DNA of 64,000 nucleotides. Origin: Marinomonas aquimarina (lineage in GTDB: Bacteria; Pseudomonadota; Gammaproteobacteria; Pseudomonadales; Marinomonadaceae). Position numbers and translations under genes: made by a program. The notes beneath the pieces are model-generated. The model searched no databases. It was not told the DNA's origin and saw only the letters and a program-made list of their open reading frames with translations. Where the stretch lies: NCBI RefSeq assembly GCF_900089755.1, contig NZ_FLOC01000002.1, positions 248,001 through 312,000 of the forward strand, given 5' to 3'. Below are positions 18,796 to 26,744 of this stretch, piece after piece; the first letter of the stretch is position 1, and each line of letters opens with the position of its first letter.

Positions 18796-20019
18796 ATGAC
18801 GAGCACCCCTTCCTCATTGTTGCAGCAGCGTAACTTTGTGCATTTCTGGGTGGGCCAAATCGCCTCTTCCTTCGCTTTTCAAATGTTAACCGTCGGCATC
18901 GGCTGGCAGGTCTATGATTTAACCGATAGCGCTCTGGCATTGGGTTTAGTGGGCTTATTTCAGTTCATTCCACAACTGCTACTCACCTTGGTGGTCGGCC
19001 ATGTGGCCGATCGTTACAACCGCCGCCTCATCTGTGTTTGCACACGACTGACGATGGCTTCTACGGTCGCCATTTTGGCCTATGGCAACCTCACAGACAC
19101 CATTTCGGCGAATATGATCTATGCCTGTGCGGTGATGCTCGGCACAGCTCGTGCATTTGAAATGCCTGCCGGACAGGCGATATTACCCAACCTCATCCCA
19201 GCCGATTTATTATCCCGCGCCGTCAGCGCGATCGCCTCTGCCCGTGAAATTTCCGTGATTGCTGGTCCTGCGCTCGGTGGCCTCATCTATTTGCTCGGCG
19301 CCCCGACCCTCTACCTAACCAGCATGGCGTTCTTCCTGTTGTCCTGCTGCATTTTGTTTTTTCTGCACTACGATTATGTTGCCAAGGGCAAGCAGCCAGT
19401 AGATCTTGATCATCTGCTCGGCGGCTTACGCTTTATCAAAAACAACAAGCTGGTGTTGGGCTCGGTGTCGTTGGACATGTTTGCGGTACTACTAGGGGGC
19501 GCCACTGCTCTGCTACCGATTGTCGCTAAGGATATTTTACACACCGGACCTTGGGGGCTTGGCTTGCTACGCTGTGCGCCAGCACTGGGCGCTCTGTTGA
19601 TGTCGATTTATTTGTCACGCCGGCCGCTGACCCACAGTGTCGGCAAAACCCTCTATGTCGCCGTCGCCGTGTTTGGTATGGCCACCATCGTATTTGGCCT
19701 ATCTGAGCATTTGATACTCTCGATGGCGGCGCTGTTTGTTCTGGGAGCTTCCGATATGATCAGCGTAGTCATCCGTTCTACCCTAGTGCAGCTGCAAACC
19801 CCAGACGACATGCGTGGCCGTGTCAGCGCGGCTAATTCCATTTTTATAGGCAGTTCCAATCAACTGGGGGAATTTGAATCCGGCGCCACTGCAGCACTAT
19901 TCGGGACGGTACCGGCCATAATATTGGGGGGCTTTGGCACCCTAGCGGTAGTCGGCTTATGGATGGTGCTGTTCCCAAGCTTGCTGCACCGCAACACGTT
20001 AGAGAATGAAGAGAAGTAA
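18796..20019 (+). CDS. MFS transporter, EntS/MFS_3 type
   Basis: About 407 residues from the ATG at 18796, which follows AAAGGA. It has some 12 hydrophobic segments and the MFS loop signature GHVADRYNRR near residue 75. The overall pattern (start LLQQRNFVHFWVGQ, strongly conserved DMRGRVSAANSIFIG near residue 340) is that of the MFS_3 group that includes the enterobactin exporter EntS. Export of a small hydrophobic compound across the inner membrane is likely, but no biosynthetic neighbour indicates the substrate. The gene is followed at about 75 bp by the tRNA-Leu cluster on the opposite strand, whose first terminator can also stop this transcript. Confidence 0.85.
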   Translation: MTSTPSSLLQQRNFVHFWVGQIASSFAFQMLTVGIGWQVYDLTDSALALGLVGLFQFIPQLLLTLVVGHVADRYNRRLICVCTRLTMASTVAILAYGNLTDTISANMIYACAVMLGTARAFEMPAGQAILPNLIPADLLSRAVSAIASAREISVIAGPALGGLIYLLGAPTLYLTSMAFFLLSCCILFFLHYDYVAKGKQPVDLDHLLGGLRFIKNNKLVLGSVSLDMFAVLLGGATALLPIVAKDILHTGPWGLGLLRCAPALGALLMSIYLSRRPLTHSVGKTLYVAVAVFGMATIVFGLSEHLILSMAALFVLGASDMISVVIRSTLVQLQTPDDMRGRVSAANSIFIGSSNQLGEFESGATAALFGTVPAIILGGFGTLAVVGLWMVLFPSLLHRNTLENEEK

Positions 20020-20094
20020 TTAAGAGTTAAGCGGTTGCTTACGTCGCTGGGTGTGTTTCCAGCGTCGAGCGAGCATTTGATAAATTTCAGGCAT

Positions 20095-20130
20095 AAAAAA
20101 AGCCGATCTAAATAGATCGGCTTTTTTAAA
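20095..20130. terminator. Terminator of tRNA-Leu copy 1 (also faces the MFS gene)
   Basis: AAGCCGATCTA and TAGATCGGCTT form a perfect stem, with A and T runs on either side. Confidence 0.9.
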
Positions 20131-20132
20131 TT

Positions 20133-20217
20133 TGGTGCGGAAGGAGAGACTCGAACTCTCACGCCGTGAAGCACTGGAACCTAAATCCAGCGTGTCTACC
20201 AATTCCACCACTCCCGC
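20133..20217 (-). tRNA. tRNA-Leu(UAG), copy 1
   Basis: 85 nt including an encoded CCA end. The acceptor stem GCGGGAG pairs with CUUCCGC (one G-U). The anticodon stem CUGGA/UCCAG encloses loop UUUAGGU, giving anticodon UAG, which reads CUN leucine codons. A long variable arm, as required for tRNA-Leu, is present. Identical in sequence to the two copies upstream. Confidence 0.97.
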
Positions 20218-20231
20218 AAGGAATGACGCGT

Positions 20232-20259
20232 ATTATAGAGATACGCTGCCTCTGGTCAA
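20232..20259 (-). promoter_or_regulatory. Strong promoter of tRNA-Leu copy 1
   Basis: On the minus strand TTGACC, a 16-bp spacer and a perfect TATAAT are followed by a GC-rich discriminator (ACGCG), as in stringently controlled stable-RNA promoters. Confidence 0.8.
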
Positions 20260-20334
20260 GAGGCTTTAGAAAATATTTTTCAGCCAAGCTTCTGAAAGAA
20301 ACTCTTTGTGAAACAATGATTTATTTCAGGCAAT

Positions 20335-20369
20335 AAAAAAGCCGATCTAAATAGATCGGCTTTTTTAAT
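20335..20369 (-). terminator. Terminator of tRNA-Leu copy 2
   Basis: The same stem as behind copy 1 (AAGCCGATCTA/TAGATCGGCTT) with T runs; it belongs to the duplicated unit. Confidence 0.9.
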
Positions 20370-20370
20370 A

Positions 20371-20455
20371 TGGTGCGGAAGGAGAGACTCGAACTCTCAC
20401 GCCGTGAAGCACTGGAACCTAAATCCAGCGTGTCTACCAATTCCACCACTCCCGC
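20371..20455 (-). tRNA. tRNA-Leu(UAG), copy 2
   Basis: Identical to copy 1 over all 85 nt, with encoded CCA. Unlike copies 1 and 3, no clear TTGACC/TATAAT promoter is seen in the 100 bp upstream, and a terminator separates it from copy 3. It may depend on a weak promoter or read-through. Confidence 0.97.
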
Positions 20456-20558
20456 AAAAGAGTGTTTTACATCCTGTGTAAGATGTCGGTTTAAGCAATT
20501 AAACCAATATATTGCTAGCAACCAAAGCCAGAAACGGATAACAATCAACGTCTTGGCA

Positions 20559-20592
20559 ATAAAAAAGCCGATCTCTGATCAGCTTTTTTAAA
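20559..20592 (-). terminator. Terminator of tRNA-Leu copy 3, diverged
   Basis: On the minus strand GCTGATC, loop AGA, GATCGGC (one G-U pair) and a T run. It is shorter than those behind copies 1 and 2. Confidence 0.8.
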
Positions 20593-20594
20593 TT

Positions 20595-20679
20595 TGGTGC
20601 GGAAGGAGAGACTCGAACTCTCACGCCGTGAAGCACTGGAACCTAAATCCAGCGTGTCTACCAATTCCACCACTCCCGC
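20595..20679 (-). tRNA. tRNA-Leu(UAG), copy 3
   Basis: Identical to the other two copies, 85 nt with CCA. It is the first of the three in the direction of transcription and has its own strong promoter. Confidence 0.97.
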
Positions 20680-20693
20680 AAGGAATGGAGCGT

Positions 20694-20721
20694 ATTATAG
20701 AGATCCGCTTTCCATGGTCAA
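20694..20721 (-). promoter_or_regulatory. Strong promoter of tRNA-Leu copy 3
   Basis: TTGACC, 16-bp spacer and TATAAT on the minus strand, followed by ACGC, nearly the same as the promoter of copy 1. Confidence 0.8.
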
Positions 20722-20814
20722 GGGTTTTATTTCAATTTTTTAATGTATCCATGAATATTTTTGCCATCGCCTTTTAGGCACACATTAGTAAACCAGCTAA
20801 ACCTATCAGGTTTA

Positions 20815-20843
20815 CTGACAAGTCCGATGCCCCGCCTTATAAT
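20815..20843 (+). promoter_or_regulatory. Sigma-70 promoter of the DMT transporter gene
   Basis: CTGACA (5 of 6 to consensus), 17-bp spacer and a perfect TATAAT, about 30 bp before the start codon. Confidence 0.65.
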
Positions 20844-20871
20844 GCCCGCTCAATTTCTGGAGACCTCTGAT

Positions 20872-21756
20872 ATGTGGATTTTATTGGCCATGACTGGCCT
20901 GTGGGCATTTTCTTTTAGCTTGATTGGCGTGTATTTAGCCGGGCAAGTGGATTCATGGTTCTCAGTACTGATGCGTATTACCTTAGCCATGCTGGTGTTT
21001 CTGCCCTTTATTAAGTTTCGCCAAACACCGAAAGCGCTAGCCCTTAAGCTGATGGCGATTGGCGCCTGCCAACTGGGCATTATGTACGGCTTTTATTACC
21101 AATCCTTTTTGCATCTATCGGTCCCTGAGGTACTGCTCTTTACCGTGATGACGCCCATCTATATTGCGTTAATCAATGATATCTTGGAGCGGCGCTTTAC
21201 CCCAGGCTACATTATCAGTGCCTTAATTGCTGTTGCTGGGGCTGTGGGGATCCGCTATCAAGGCATCGACGAAGGCTTCATTCAAGGCTTCTTATTAGTG
21301 CAAGGTGCGAACCTTTGTTTTGGCCTAGGTCAGGTTGCCTATAAACGTTTGATGGCCAATAACCCAACCGATTTACCGCAGTTAACCTTATTTGGCTGGT
21401 TCTTTATCGGCGCCTTTATTGTGGTCGTGCCATGTTTCCTAGCCCTTGGCAACATGGACAAATTGCCTACCACAAATCTGCAGTGGGGAATCTTAGTCTA
21501 TCTAGGGGTGATTGCTTCAGGAGTTGGTTACTTTGCTTGGAACAAGGGCGCCACCATGGTTAATGTTGGTGCGCTAGCCGTTGCCAACAACCTATTAATC
21601 CCAGCAGGAATCTTGGTCAATGTAGTGTTTTGGAACCGTGATGCCGACATTATCCGCCTCGCCATTGGCGGCGCGGTGATCCTTTTCGCACTCTACTTAA
21701 ATGAATGGTTCCTCAAACAAAAAGAGCACACCAATCTGGCAGAAACTCAGGCTTGA
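20872..21756 (+). CDS. EamA/DMT-family transporter
   Basis: 294 residues from the ATG at 20872 (MWILLAMTGLW), about 12 bases after TGGAGA and downstream of a good promoter; a longer frame starts before that promoter and is rejected. Ten hydrophobic segments in two EamA repeats are visible, the second with the conserved proline- and glycine-rich helices (LGVIASGVGYFAWNKGATMVNVGALAVANNLLIP, about residues 210-243). Such proteins export amino acids or other small metabolites through the inner membrane. Carboxylate- or sugar-type substrates are equally possible. The gene is alone between the tRNA cluster and folE, with a shared terminator. Confidence 0.88.
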   Translation: MWILLAMTGLWAFSFSLIGVYLAGQVDSWFSVLMRITLAMLVFLPFIKFRQTPKALALKLMAIGACQLGIMYGFYYQSFLHLSVPEVLLFTVMTPIYIALINDILERRFTPGYIISALIAVAGAVGIRYQGIDEGFIQGFLLVQGANLCFGLGQVAYKRLMANNPTDLPQLTLFGWFFIGAFIVVVPCFLALGNMDKLPTTNLQWGILVYLGVIASGVGYFAWNKGATMVNVGALAVANNLLIPAGILVNVVFWNRDADIIRLAIGGAVILFALYLNEWFLKQKEHTNLAETQA

Positions 21757-21774
21757 GCTTAAAGCCAGTGCAAT

Positions 21775-21808
21775 AAAAATGGGAACCCTTGGGTTCCCAT
21801 TTTTGTTT
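21775..21808. terminator. Bidirectional terminator between the DMT gene and folE
   Basis: AAAATGGGAACC and GGTTCCCATTTT form a long stem; A and T runs are on both sides. Confidence 0.92.
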
Positions 21809-21827
21809 TGCATCTGTCAAAGCGGAC

Positions 21828-22511
21828 TTAGTTCGCTAAGAATTCACTGCGAGTCTTATCACTGCGTTTAAATAGACCGCCCAATGCTGTGGTTTGCGTC
21901 GAGGAGCTCGCGTCCATCACACCACGTGCTTTCACGCAGTAGTGAGTAGCATTAATGCTCACTGCCACATTGTCCGTCTCAAGCAGAGTTTGCAACGCCA
22001 CCAAAACCTGCTGGGTTTGACGTTCCTGCACTTGTGGGCGCTGACCAAAGAAGCGCACGATACGGTTGATCTTTGACAAACCGATAATCTTGTTCTTCGG
22101 TAGGTAAGCTACTTTCGCCAACCCGTCGATGGTCACGAAATGGTGCTCACAGGTACTGGTGAAAGAAATATCGCTCACCTTAACCATCTCATCCACTTTC
22201 ATCTTGTTTTCGATGACAGTGATTTTAGGGAATTGACCATAATCCAGACCAGAGAAGATCTCTTTCACATACATTTTTGCAATGCGGTGAGGCGTTTCTG
22301 AAAGGCTGTCATCCGTTAGGTCTAAGCCTAAGGTGTACACCACATCCTCAAATGCTGTTTTGATGCGCTGGTACTTTTCCTCAGTCGACAAGCCATTGTC
22401 GATCATCGGCGTTTCAAGACCATGCTTAATGAGGGCATCACGAACTCGAGCCGCCTCATCGGAAAGTGCAATATTGCTCACTTTACTGGTTTCTGCCATT
22501 GCAGTTGTCAT
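21828..22511 (-). CDS. folE: GTP cyclohydrolase I (type IA)
   Basis: 227 residues from the ATG at 22511, which has CAGGG eight bases upstream; an ATG ten codons earlier (22541) has no such site. E. coli FolE has 222. It converts GTP to dihydroneopterin triphosphate, the first step of folate and tetrahydromonapterin synthesis. Zinc ligands are visible as Cys and His in [12 protein letters not shown] and the second Cys in HYCVKARG. The conserved [11 protein letters not shown] and [11 protein letters not shown] segments are intact. It lies 60 bp downstream of folM on the same strand, so the two probably form an operon for reduced pterins. Confidence 0.96.
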   Translation of the reverse strand: MTTAMAETSKVSNIALSDEAARVRDALIKHGLETPMIDNGLSTEEKYQRIKTAFEDVVYTLGLDLTDDSLSETPHRIAKMYVKEIFSGLDYGQFPKITVIENKMKVDEMVKVSDISFTSTCEHHFVTIDGLAKVAYLPKNKIIGLSKINRIVRFFGQRPQVQERQTQQVLVALQTLLETDNVAVSINATHYCVKARGVMDASSSTQTTALGGLFKRSDKTRSEFLAN

Positions 22512-22571
22512 ATCAATACCCTGTCTAGCTAATTCGTTCATTCATGATGCCTAGCGCGCCATCGCTTCCGA

Positions 22572-23303
22572 TTAAGCTAAATGACGACCTCCATCCAAAG
22601 CCAATGTACGCCCGGTCATGTAACGACTACTGAGGAGGTATTGTACCGCTGCAACCCCTTCCTGTTCACCTGGTTCTAGGCATAATAACGATTTTTTTAA
22701 TGCTTTCTGCTGATATTCCTTATTATCGCCCTGTTGAAACATCAACAAAGACGGCGCAATCGCATTAACTTTTACCTTTGGTGCCAATTGGCGAGCAAAG
22801 GATAAACTCAAATTGGCCAAGCCTGCTTTACTGGCAGCGTACGCAATATGCTTATCACTGCCCTTTTCCGCCACAAAATCGGTCAAGTGAATTATATCGG
22901 TCGCTTGACCCAAATCATTAGCAGCACATAATAACAGAGATTGTAACGACATGTTGAGTTGATATGGCGCCGCCACATGAACTTGCCACATTCGTGTCAT
23001 CAATGCTTGTAAGTCTTCATTATCGGCCTCAGATGACCAGTCCGAGGCATTATGGATAACGCTGCGCAAACCTCGGTATTCCGCTTCAATCGTTTGAATC
23101 AGTTTGGTGACAGATTCAGGTTGCGTAAAATCGGCGCGAATACAGTGCACACCTTGTGCCATTAGCTCCTCCACCATGGGGGTAAAACTACGATAGCTGA
23201 TCACTACGGCTTCGCCTTGGGCCAATAAGTGACGCACCACTGCCAACCCCAAACGGCGACCACCACCCGTAATCAAATGAGGGTATACCCGCGTCTCTTG
23301 CAT
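22572..23303 (-). CDS. folM: Dihydromonapterin reductase, short-chain dehydrogenase
   Basis: 243 residues (E. coli FolM 240). It is an SDR that reduces dihydromonapterin to tetrahydromonapterin with NADPH and also has weak dihydrofolate reductase activity in E. coli. The nucleotide-binding motif is the characteristic ITGGGRRLGLA, followed by HNASDW and the catalytic YAASK, with SDKHIAYAASKAGL nearly as in FolM. The C-terminus DGGRHLA is also typical. Pairing with folE suggests supply of the pterin cofactor for phenylalanine hydroxylase. The companion epimerase gene folX is not in this window. Confidence 0.93.
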   Translation of the reverse strand: MQETRVYPHLITGGGRRLGLAVVRHLLAQGEAVVISYRSFTPMVEELMAQGVHCIRADFTQPESVTKLIQTIEAEYRGLRSVIHNASDWSSEADNEDLQALMTRMWQVHVAAPYQLNMSLQSLLLCAANDLGQATDIIHLTDFVAEKGSDKHIAYAASKAGLANLSLSFARQLAPKVKVNAIAPSLLMFQQGDNKEYQQKALKKSLLCLEPGEQEGVAAVQYLLSSRYMTGRTLALDGGRHLA

Positions 23304-23358
23304 CTAAACCTCCCACCCATCATTAAAAAACCAATACGTTTGCATCCGAAATCATAGA

Positions 23359-23370
23359 GATTACGTAATC
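23359..23370. promoter_or_regulatory. Palindrome in the folM/hydrolase divergent promoter
   Basis: GATTACGTAATC is a perfect 12-bp palindrome, 56 bp before folM and 80 bp before the hydrolase gene. It could be an operator for a dimeric regulator. No specific regulator is recognised. Confidence 0.3.
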
Positions 23371-23449
23371 AACACTAGGTTGGTTCATTAAATTAGGCTA
23401 ACTTTTAATCAGGTCACATTCGCCTATTTATAACTCGATGGAGCGCATA

Positions 23450-24343
23450 ATGAATAAACAACAATTGCCTGTGATCCCACAGGAAGCGTTTGACTGGTAT
23501 GACGAATACGCCCACGGTGACATCGATCGCCGCACTTTTCTTCGCCGGCTTTCTACGCTTGGCGTTGCTGGAATCACCGCCTCCGCAGTCTCCGCGGCGC
23601 TGATGCCCAACTATGCCTTGGCCGAACAAGTATCCTTTAACGACCCCGAAATCAGCGCCCGCTATGTGGAAATTGATGCGCCCAACGGACATGGTAAAGC
23701 CCGCGGCTACCTTGTGACGCCAGCAGGCGTCAATCAAGACAACCCTGCTCCAGGGGTCATCGTAGTGCATGAAAACCGTGGCCTGAACCCCTACATCGAG
23801 GATGTCGCCAGACGCGTCGCCAAAGATGGCTTCGTGGCCTTCGCGCCAGATGCCCTATTCCCTCTAGGTGGCTACCCTGGCAACGATGACGAAGGGCGTG
23901 CAATGCAAAAAAGCTTGGATCGAGACAAGATTCTTGGCGACTTTAGCGATGCTGCCACCTTCCTAAAATCCCATGCCATCACTACGGATAAACTGGGTAT
24001 TGTCGGCTTCTGTTTTGGCGGCTATGTTTCCAATCAACTCGCCGCGTCTTGGCCAAACATGATCGATGCGGCAGTACCATTTTACGGCACGCCACCCACC
24101 CAAGACTTACAAAACCTAAAAGGCCCATTGCTGTTGCACTTTGCCGAACTGGATCAGCGCGTCAACGCCACTTGGCCAGACTACGAAAGTGCCCTAAAAA
24201 CCATGGGCGTAGACTACCAAGCGCATATGTACGAGCGTGTGAACCACGGTTTTCATAACGACTCCACAGCACGCTATGATGAGCAAAGCGCAGAATTGGC
24301 TTGGCAAAGAACCATCGAGTTTTTCAAACAGCACCTTGCTTAA
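23450..24343 (+). CDS. Tat-exported dienelactone-hydrolase-family protein (YghX-like)
   Basis: 297 residues from the ATG at 23450, six bases after GGAG. The N-terminal 24 residues are hydrophilic, then a twin-arginine signal follows (DRRTFLRRL at 26-34 and a hydrophobic stretch to the ALAEQ cleavage region at about 60). The alpha/beta-hydrolase domain carries nucleophile Cys188 in GFCFGG, Asp235 in AELDQR and His266 in VNHGFHND, the DLH-type Cys-Asp-His triad. It is very close in pattern to E. coli YghX, including the HENRGLNPYIEDVARRVAK segment. It is probably exported folded to the periplasm; the substrate is unknown. Confidence 0.9.
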   Translation: MNKQQLPVIPQEAFDWYDEYAHGDIDRRTFLRRLSTLGVAGITASAVSAALMPNYALAEQVSFNDPEISARYVEIDAPNGHGKARGYLVTPAGVNQDNPAPGVIVVHENRGLNPYIEDVARRVAKDGFVAFAPDALFPLGGYPGNDDEGRAMQKSLDRDKILGDFSDAATFLKSHAITTDKLGIVGFCFGGYVSNQLAASWPNMIDAAVPFYGTPPTQDLQNLKGPLLLHFAELDQRVNATWPDYESALKTMGVDYQAHMYERVNHGFHNDSTARYDEQSAELAWQRTIEFFKQHLA

Positions 24344-24347
24344 ACGA

Positions 24348-24379
24348 CAAAGGCCTTCTATCTAGAAGGCCTTTTTAGT
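24348..24379. terminator. Terminator between the hydrolase and the glycosyltransferase gene
   Basis: AAAGGCCTTCTA and TAGAAGGCCTTT form a perfect stem with T runs; it can serve both converging transcripts. Confidence 0.9.
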
Positions 24380-24389
24380 TGAAGGGCAC

Positions 24390-25463
24390 TTACACGGGAG
24401 CAGCTACAATATCGTCTTTGCAGAAATAAACGCCATTGCTGGGCAATACATGTTGCCACAGTTGCTGACTTAGCTCTTCAAGCGGTGTTTTAGCCCCTGC
24501 AGCGACCCACTCAGCAATGCCCTTGGCGACATTTGGGTAACTCACTCGCACCACTTTAGACCCCTCTAGCCACTCACGAATCACGTCAGAAGATAGCGTT
24601 TTGCTGGCTTTGGCAAACCCTAAACTTTCCAAGGCAACGACATTAGAAAGCTGCTCGACTTGCCCATGCAAAGGCTTAACCATAATACGGCGCCCCATAT
24701 GTAAGGCTTCCGAGTTCAATTCAAAGCCAGCATTACAGAGCACCGATTGGCACTCACGTAAATTCTTTTGGAAGCCCTCACGACTGAAGGGGAAGACTTG
24801 TACATTGCCGTATTTTCCAGGCTCAATATCCTTACAGTGCATGCGGAACTGATAGCCTGATACGCCTTCTAAGTATTCCATCACATCTTCACTGTTCTCA
24901 AACGGTAGATAGACTAATACTTGATCGTCTTGCGCCACATTTTTATGCTCAGCATGCTGAATGATCGGCGGTAAAATAGGCTCGCCAAAATGGTGCCAAT
25001 GCACCCCGATCCCCTGGCTCACTGGGGCGAAGCGCGACATGATCCAAGAGCCGATCACATCCCCTTTGTATTTTGGAATATCGTACTGAAAAGCGTATTG
25101 ATGGCCGACACCAATACAAGGCTTCCCTTGACGCTTTGCCGCCCACGCTGTGACCGGCTCGAAATCCGTTAAGATTAAATCGTATTGCGACACATCAAAG
25201 CTGGCGATGTCTTTCAATAGTTGAAACACCTTGGCTTGACGATAGGTGGCCCAAAGACTGATCTGGCCATCTTTGGCAACGAACGACAAACCACTGAAGG
25301 TACGATAGTTACCAAAGCACTCCATATCAAAGTAGTCGCTTGCGGCCCGACCGGAGAACACATAATCCACTTCGATCCCTAGACGCGCGAACTCCACACT
25401 CATAGCGCGTGCGCGAGTGATGTGGCCATTACCGGTGCCTTGCACCCCATATAAAATCTTCAT
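24390..25463 (-). CDS. MJ1255/VC2487-type glycosyltransferase (GT28-like)
   Basis: 357 residues. The N-terminus MKILYGVQGTGNGHITRA has the glycine-rich turn of MurG/MGD-like GT-B enzymes, and the C-terminal half contains the nucleotide-sugar part (VLCNAGFELNSEALHMGRRI and the following KPLHGQVEQ), as in the MJ1255/VC2487 family. The acceptor of this family is not established. The gene overlaps the stop of the upstream PAP2 gene by ATGA, so the two are translationally coupled. Since PAP2 enzymes make diacylglycerol or recycle lipid phosphates and GT28 relatives glycosylate lipids, a joint role in glycolipid formation is plausible. A PHO-box-like promoter precedes the pair. Confidence 0.82.
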   Translation of the reverse strand: MKILYGVQGTGNGHITRARAMSVEFARLGIEVDYVFSGRAASDYFDMECFGNYRTFSGLSFVAKDGQISLWATYRQAKVFQLLKDIASFDVSQYDLILTDFEPVTAWAAKRQGKPCIGVGHQYAFQYDIPKYKGDVIGSWIMSRFAPVSQGIGVHWHHFGEPILPPIIQHAEHKNVAQDDQVLVYLPFENSEDVMEYLEGVSGYQFRMHCKDIEPGKYGNVQVFPFSREGFQKNLRECQSVLCNAGFELNSEALHMGRRIMVKPLHGQVEQLSNVVALESLGFAKASKTLSSDVIREWLEGSKVVRVSYPNVAKGIAEWVAAGAKTPLEELSQQLWQHVLPSNGVYFCKDDIVAAPV

Positions 25464-25975
25464 GCTAACACTCCAAACGACAGCATGGCACAGGTGGTCC
25501 CTAACAAGGCTCCCATAGCCGTATCCGTTGGGAAGTGAACACCAAGGAAAATTCGCGACATGGCCACCATGGCAGACCAGCTGTAGAAACTTAAATAAAA
25601 CTCAGGAAACCATTCACTCAGGCAGTACGCCATAAAAAACGCGCCTGAGGTATGCCCAGAGGGAAAAGAAAACTTATCAGAAGGACGAATAAAGCTGGTG
25701 AAGTCATCCAAAATATCGGCTGGCCGATTGCGCTTAAAACTCTTTTTCAGGATCAAATACAGCACACGCTCTAGAGCAAAACCAGCGATGATGATCAAGG
25801 CCCAGTTTTGCAAACCGAACGCCCAAAACGCCAATGCCAACAACACATACAAGGGCCCATCTGCCGACATCGAAACAATACGACTGACTCGAGTCATTAA
25901 CTGGCGATGCTTACGCGCCATCAGCCAGTAAAATGTGCTTACGTCCATGTTGTGAATGCTGTTAAGTATGTTCAT
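25460..25975 (-). CDS. PAP2-family membrane lipid phosphatase
   Basis: 171 residues with several hydrophobic helices. All three phosphatase motifs are intact: Lys77...Arg84-Pro85 (KKSFKRNRP), PSGH at 105-108 (the catalytic His108) and Ser140-Arg141...His147...Asp151 (SRIFLGVHFPTD). Such enzymes dephosphorylate phosphatidate, phosphatidylglycerophosphate or undecaprenyl pyrophosphate at the membrane surface. GAGG precedes the ATG. The gene is followed without gap by the glycosyltransferase gene, which points to a shared lipid substrate. It is the first gene of the pair, about 70 bp after a PHO-box-like site. Confidence 0.9.
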   Translation of the reverse strand: MNILNSIHNMDVSTFYWLMARKHRQLMTRVSRIVSMSADGPLYVLLALAFWAFGLQNWALIIIAGFALERVLYLILKKSFKRNRPADILDDFTSFIRPSDKFSFPSGHTSGAFFMAYCLSEWFPEFYLSFYSWSAMVAMSRIFLGVHFPTDTAMGALLGTTCAMLSFGVLA

Positions 25976-26044
25976 AACGCCGCCTCTACACGTCTTCTAT
26001 TGTTTCAAAATAGAAAATTTGGGTGTCATTTTCGTGGCAGAGGG

Positions 26045-26062
26045 ATGATGCTTTTATGACAA
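26045..26062 (-). promoter_or_regulatory. PHO-box-like site with -10 element before the PAP2-glycosyltransferase pair
   Basis: On the minus strand TTGTCATAAAAGCATCAT matches 14 of 18 PHO-box positions, with the left half almost perfect. Eleven bases downstream is GAAAAT (4 of 6 to TATAAT), the spacing expected when PhoB replaces the -35 contact. It overlaps by two bases the terminator of the upstream lipoprotein gene. Confidence 0.45.
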
Positions 26063-26092
26063 AAAAAGCGCTCCTAAAGAGCGCTTTTTTTA
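26061..26092 (-). terminator. Terminator of the lipoprotein gene
   Basis: AAAAAGCGCTC, a short TTTAG-type loop and GAGCGCTTTTTTT on the minus strand. Confidence 0.9.
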
Positions 26093-26106
26093 AAGACAGG
26101 CAGCGA

Positions 26107-26667
26107 TTACTGCTGGTTCATTTGCTTGAATTTCGCCATTAATTCTACTGGCTTGTTCTTTTTGTTATCGCTGTTTAATGCGTAAACCACAGTCTCGCCA
26201 TTTGGACCTGCAGCGATATCTGTGTAACGCAGTGGCACTTCGCCTACCACACGTGCTTGATTCATTTCTTCAAGTGATTGGAACACGTAGATACGGCCTT
26301 CCATACGTGTTTCACCGTAGAAGCTTTCTGCACCGGCTAAGTTGCCATCGTACATATCAATGCTGGCGATGCCGCTGGTTTTTTTCTTGTCTTCGTTGGT
26401 TAGACCAAACACCAGAGTTTCACCTTTTGGACCGTCACCGATACGCACTTTACGGTAAGACGTTTCCCCAATCGCTAGGAAGTCTTCGTAAGTAGCACGA
26501 TCATCAAATAGATAAATGCGGCCTTCTTCATGCACTTCGTACATATCTTGGTTGTTCAGTTGCGCTTCAGCCGCCGCCATTTCATTATCAGATTTAACTG
26601 ATGAACCGGCACATGCCGTTAGCAAAACAGTGGACGCAACAAGGCCAGCAATAGATAGTTTTTTCAT
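26107..26667 (-). CDS. Lipoprotein with a duplicated ~48-residue domain, function unknown
   Basis: 186 residues. The signal peptide ends in a lipobox (LLTAC) with lipidated Cys19; Ala at +2 predicts outer-membrane sorting. Two internal repeats are clear: residues 48-95 and 123-170 share EGRIY(L/V)F, then GE and a G(P/N)(K/N)GET(L/V)V(F/Y)(G/A)L(T/N) core. Each is likely a small beta-rich unit. No named family is recognised. The gene is monocistronic, with its own terminator. It lies next to pldA and the lipid-phosphatase pair, an envelope-related setting, but nothing in the sequence links them functionally. Confidence 0.8.
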   Translation of the reverse strand: MKKLSIAGLVASTVLLTACAGSSVKSDNEMAAAEAQLNNQDMYEVHEEGRIYLFDDRATYEDFLAIGETSYRKVRIGDGPKGETLVFGLTNEDKKKTSGIASIDMYDGNLAGAESFYGETRMEGRIYVFQSLEEMNQARVVGEVPLRYTDIAAGPNGETVVYALNSDNKKNKPVELMAKFKQMNQQ

Positions 26668-26744
26668 GGGTTATCTCCTCAATGTAATAACCCAATAACC
26701 TAGCAAGCAAAGATTGCAGAAACATTGCAAGAAAAAGACTGCGG

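Noticed and set aside
20095..20760. Integration site for a mobile element at the tRNA-Leu cluster
   Set aside because: No integrase gene and no partial tRNA 3'-end repeat are present; the neighbours are ordinary transporters.
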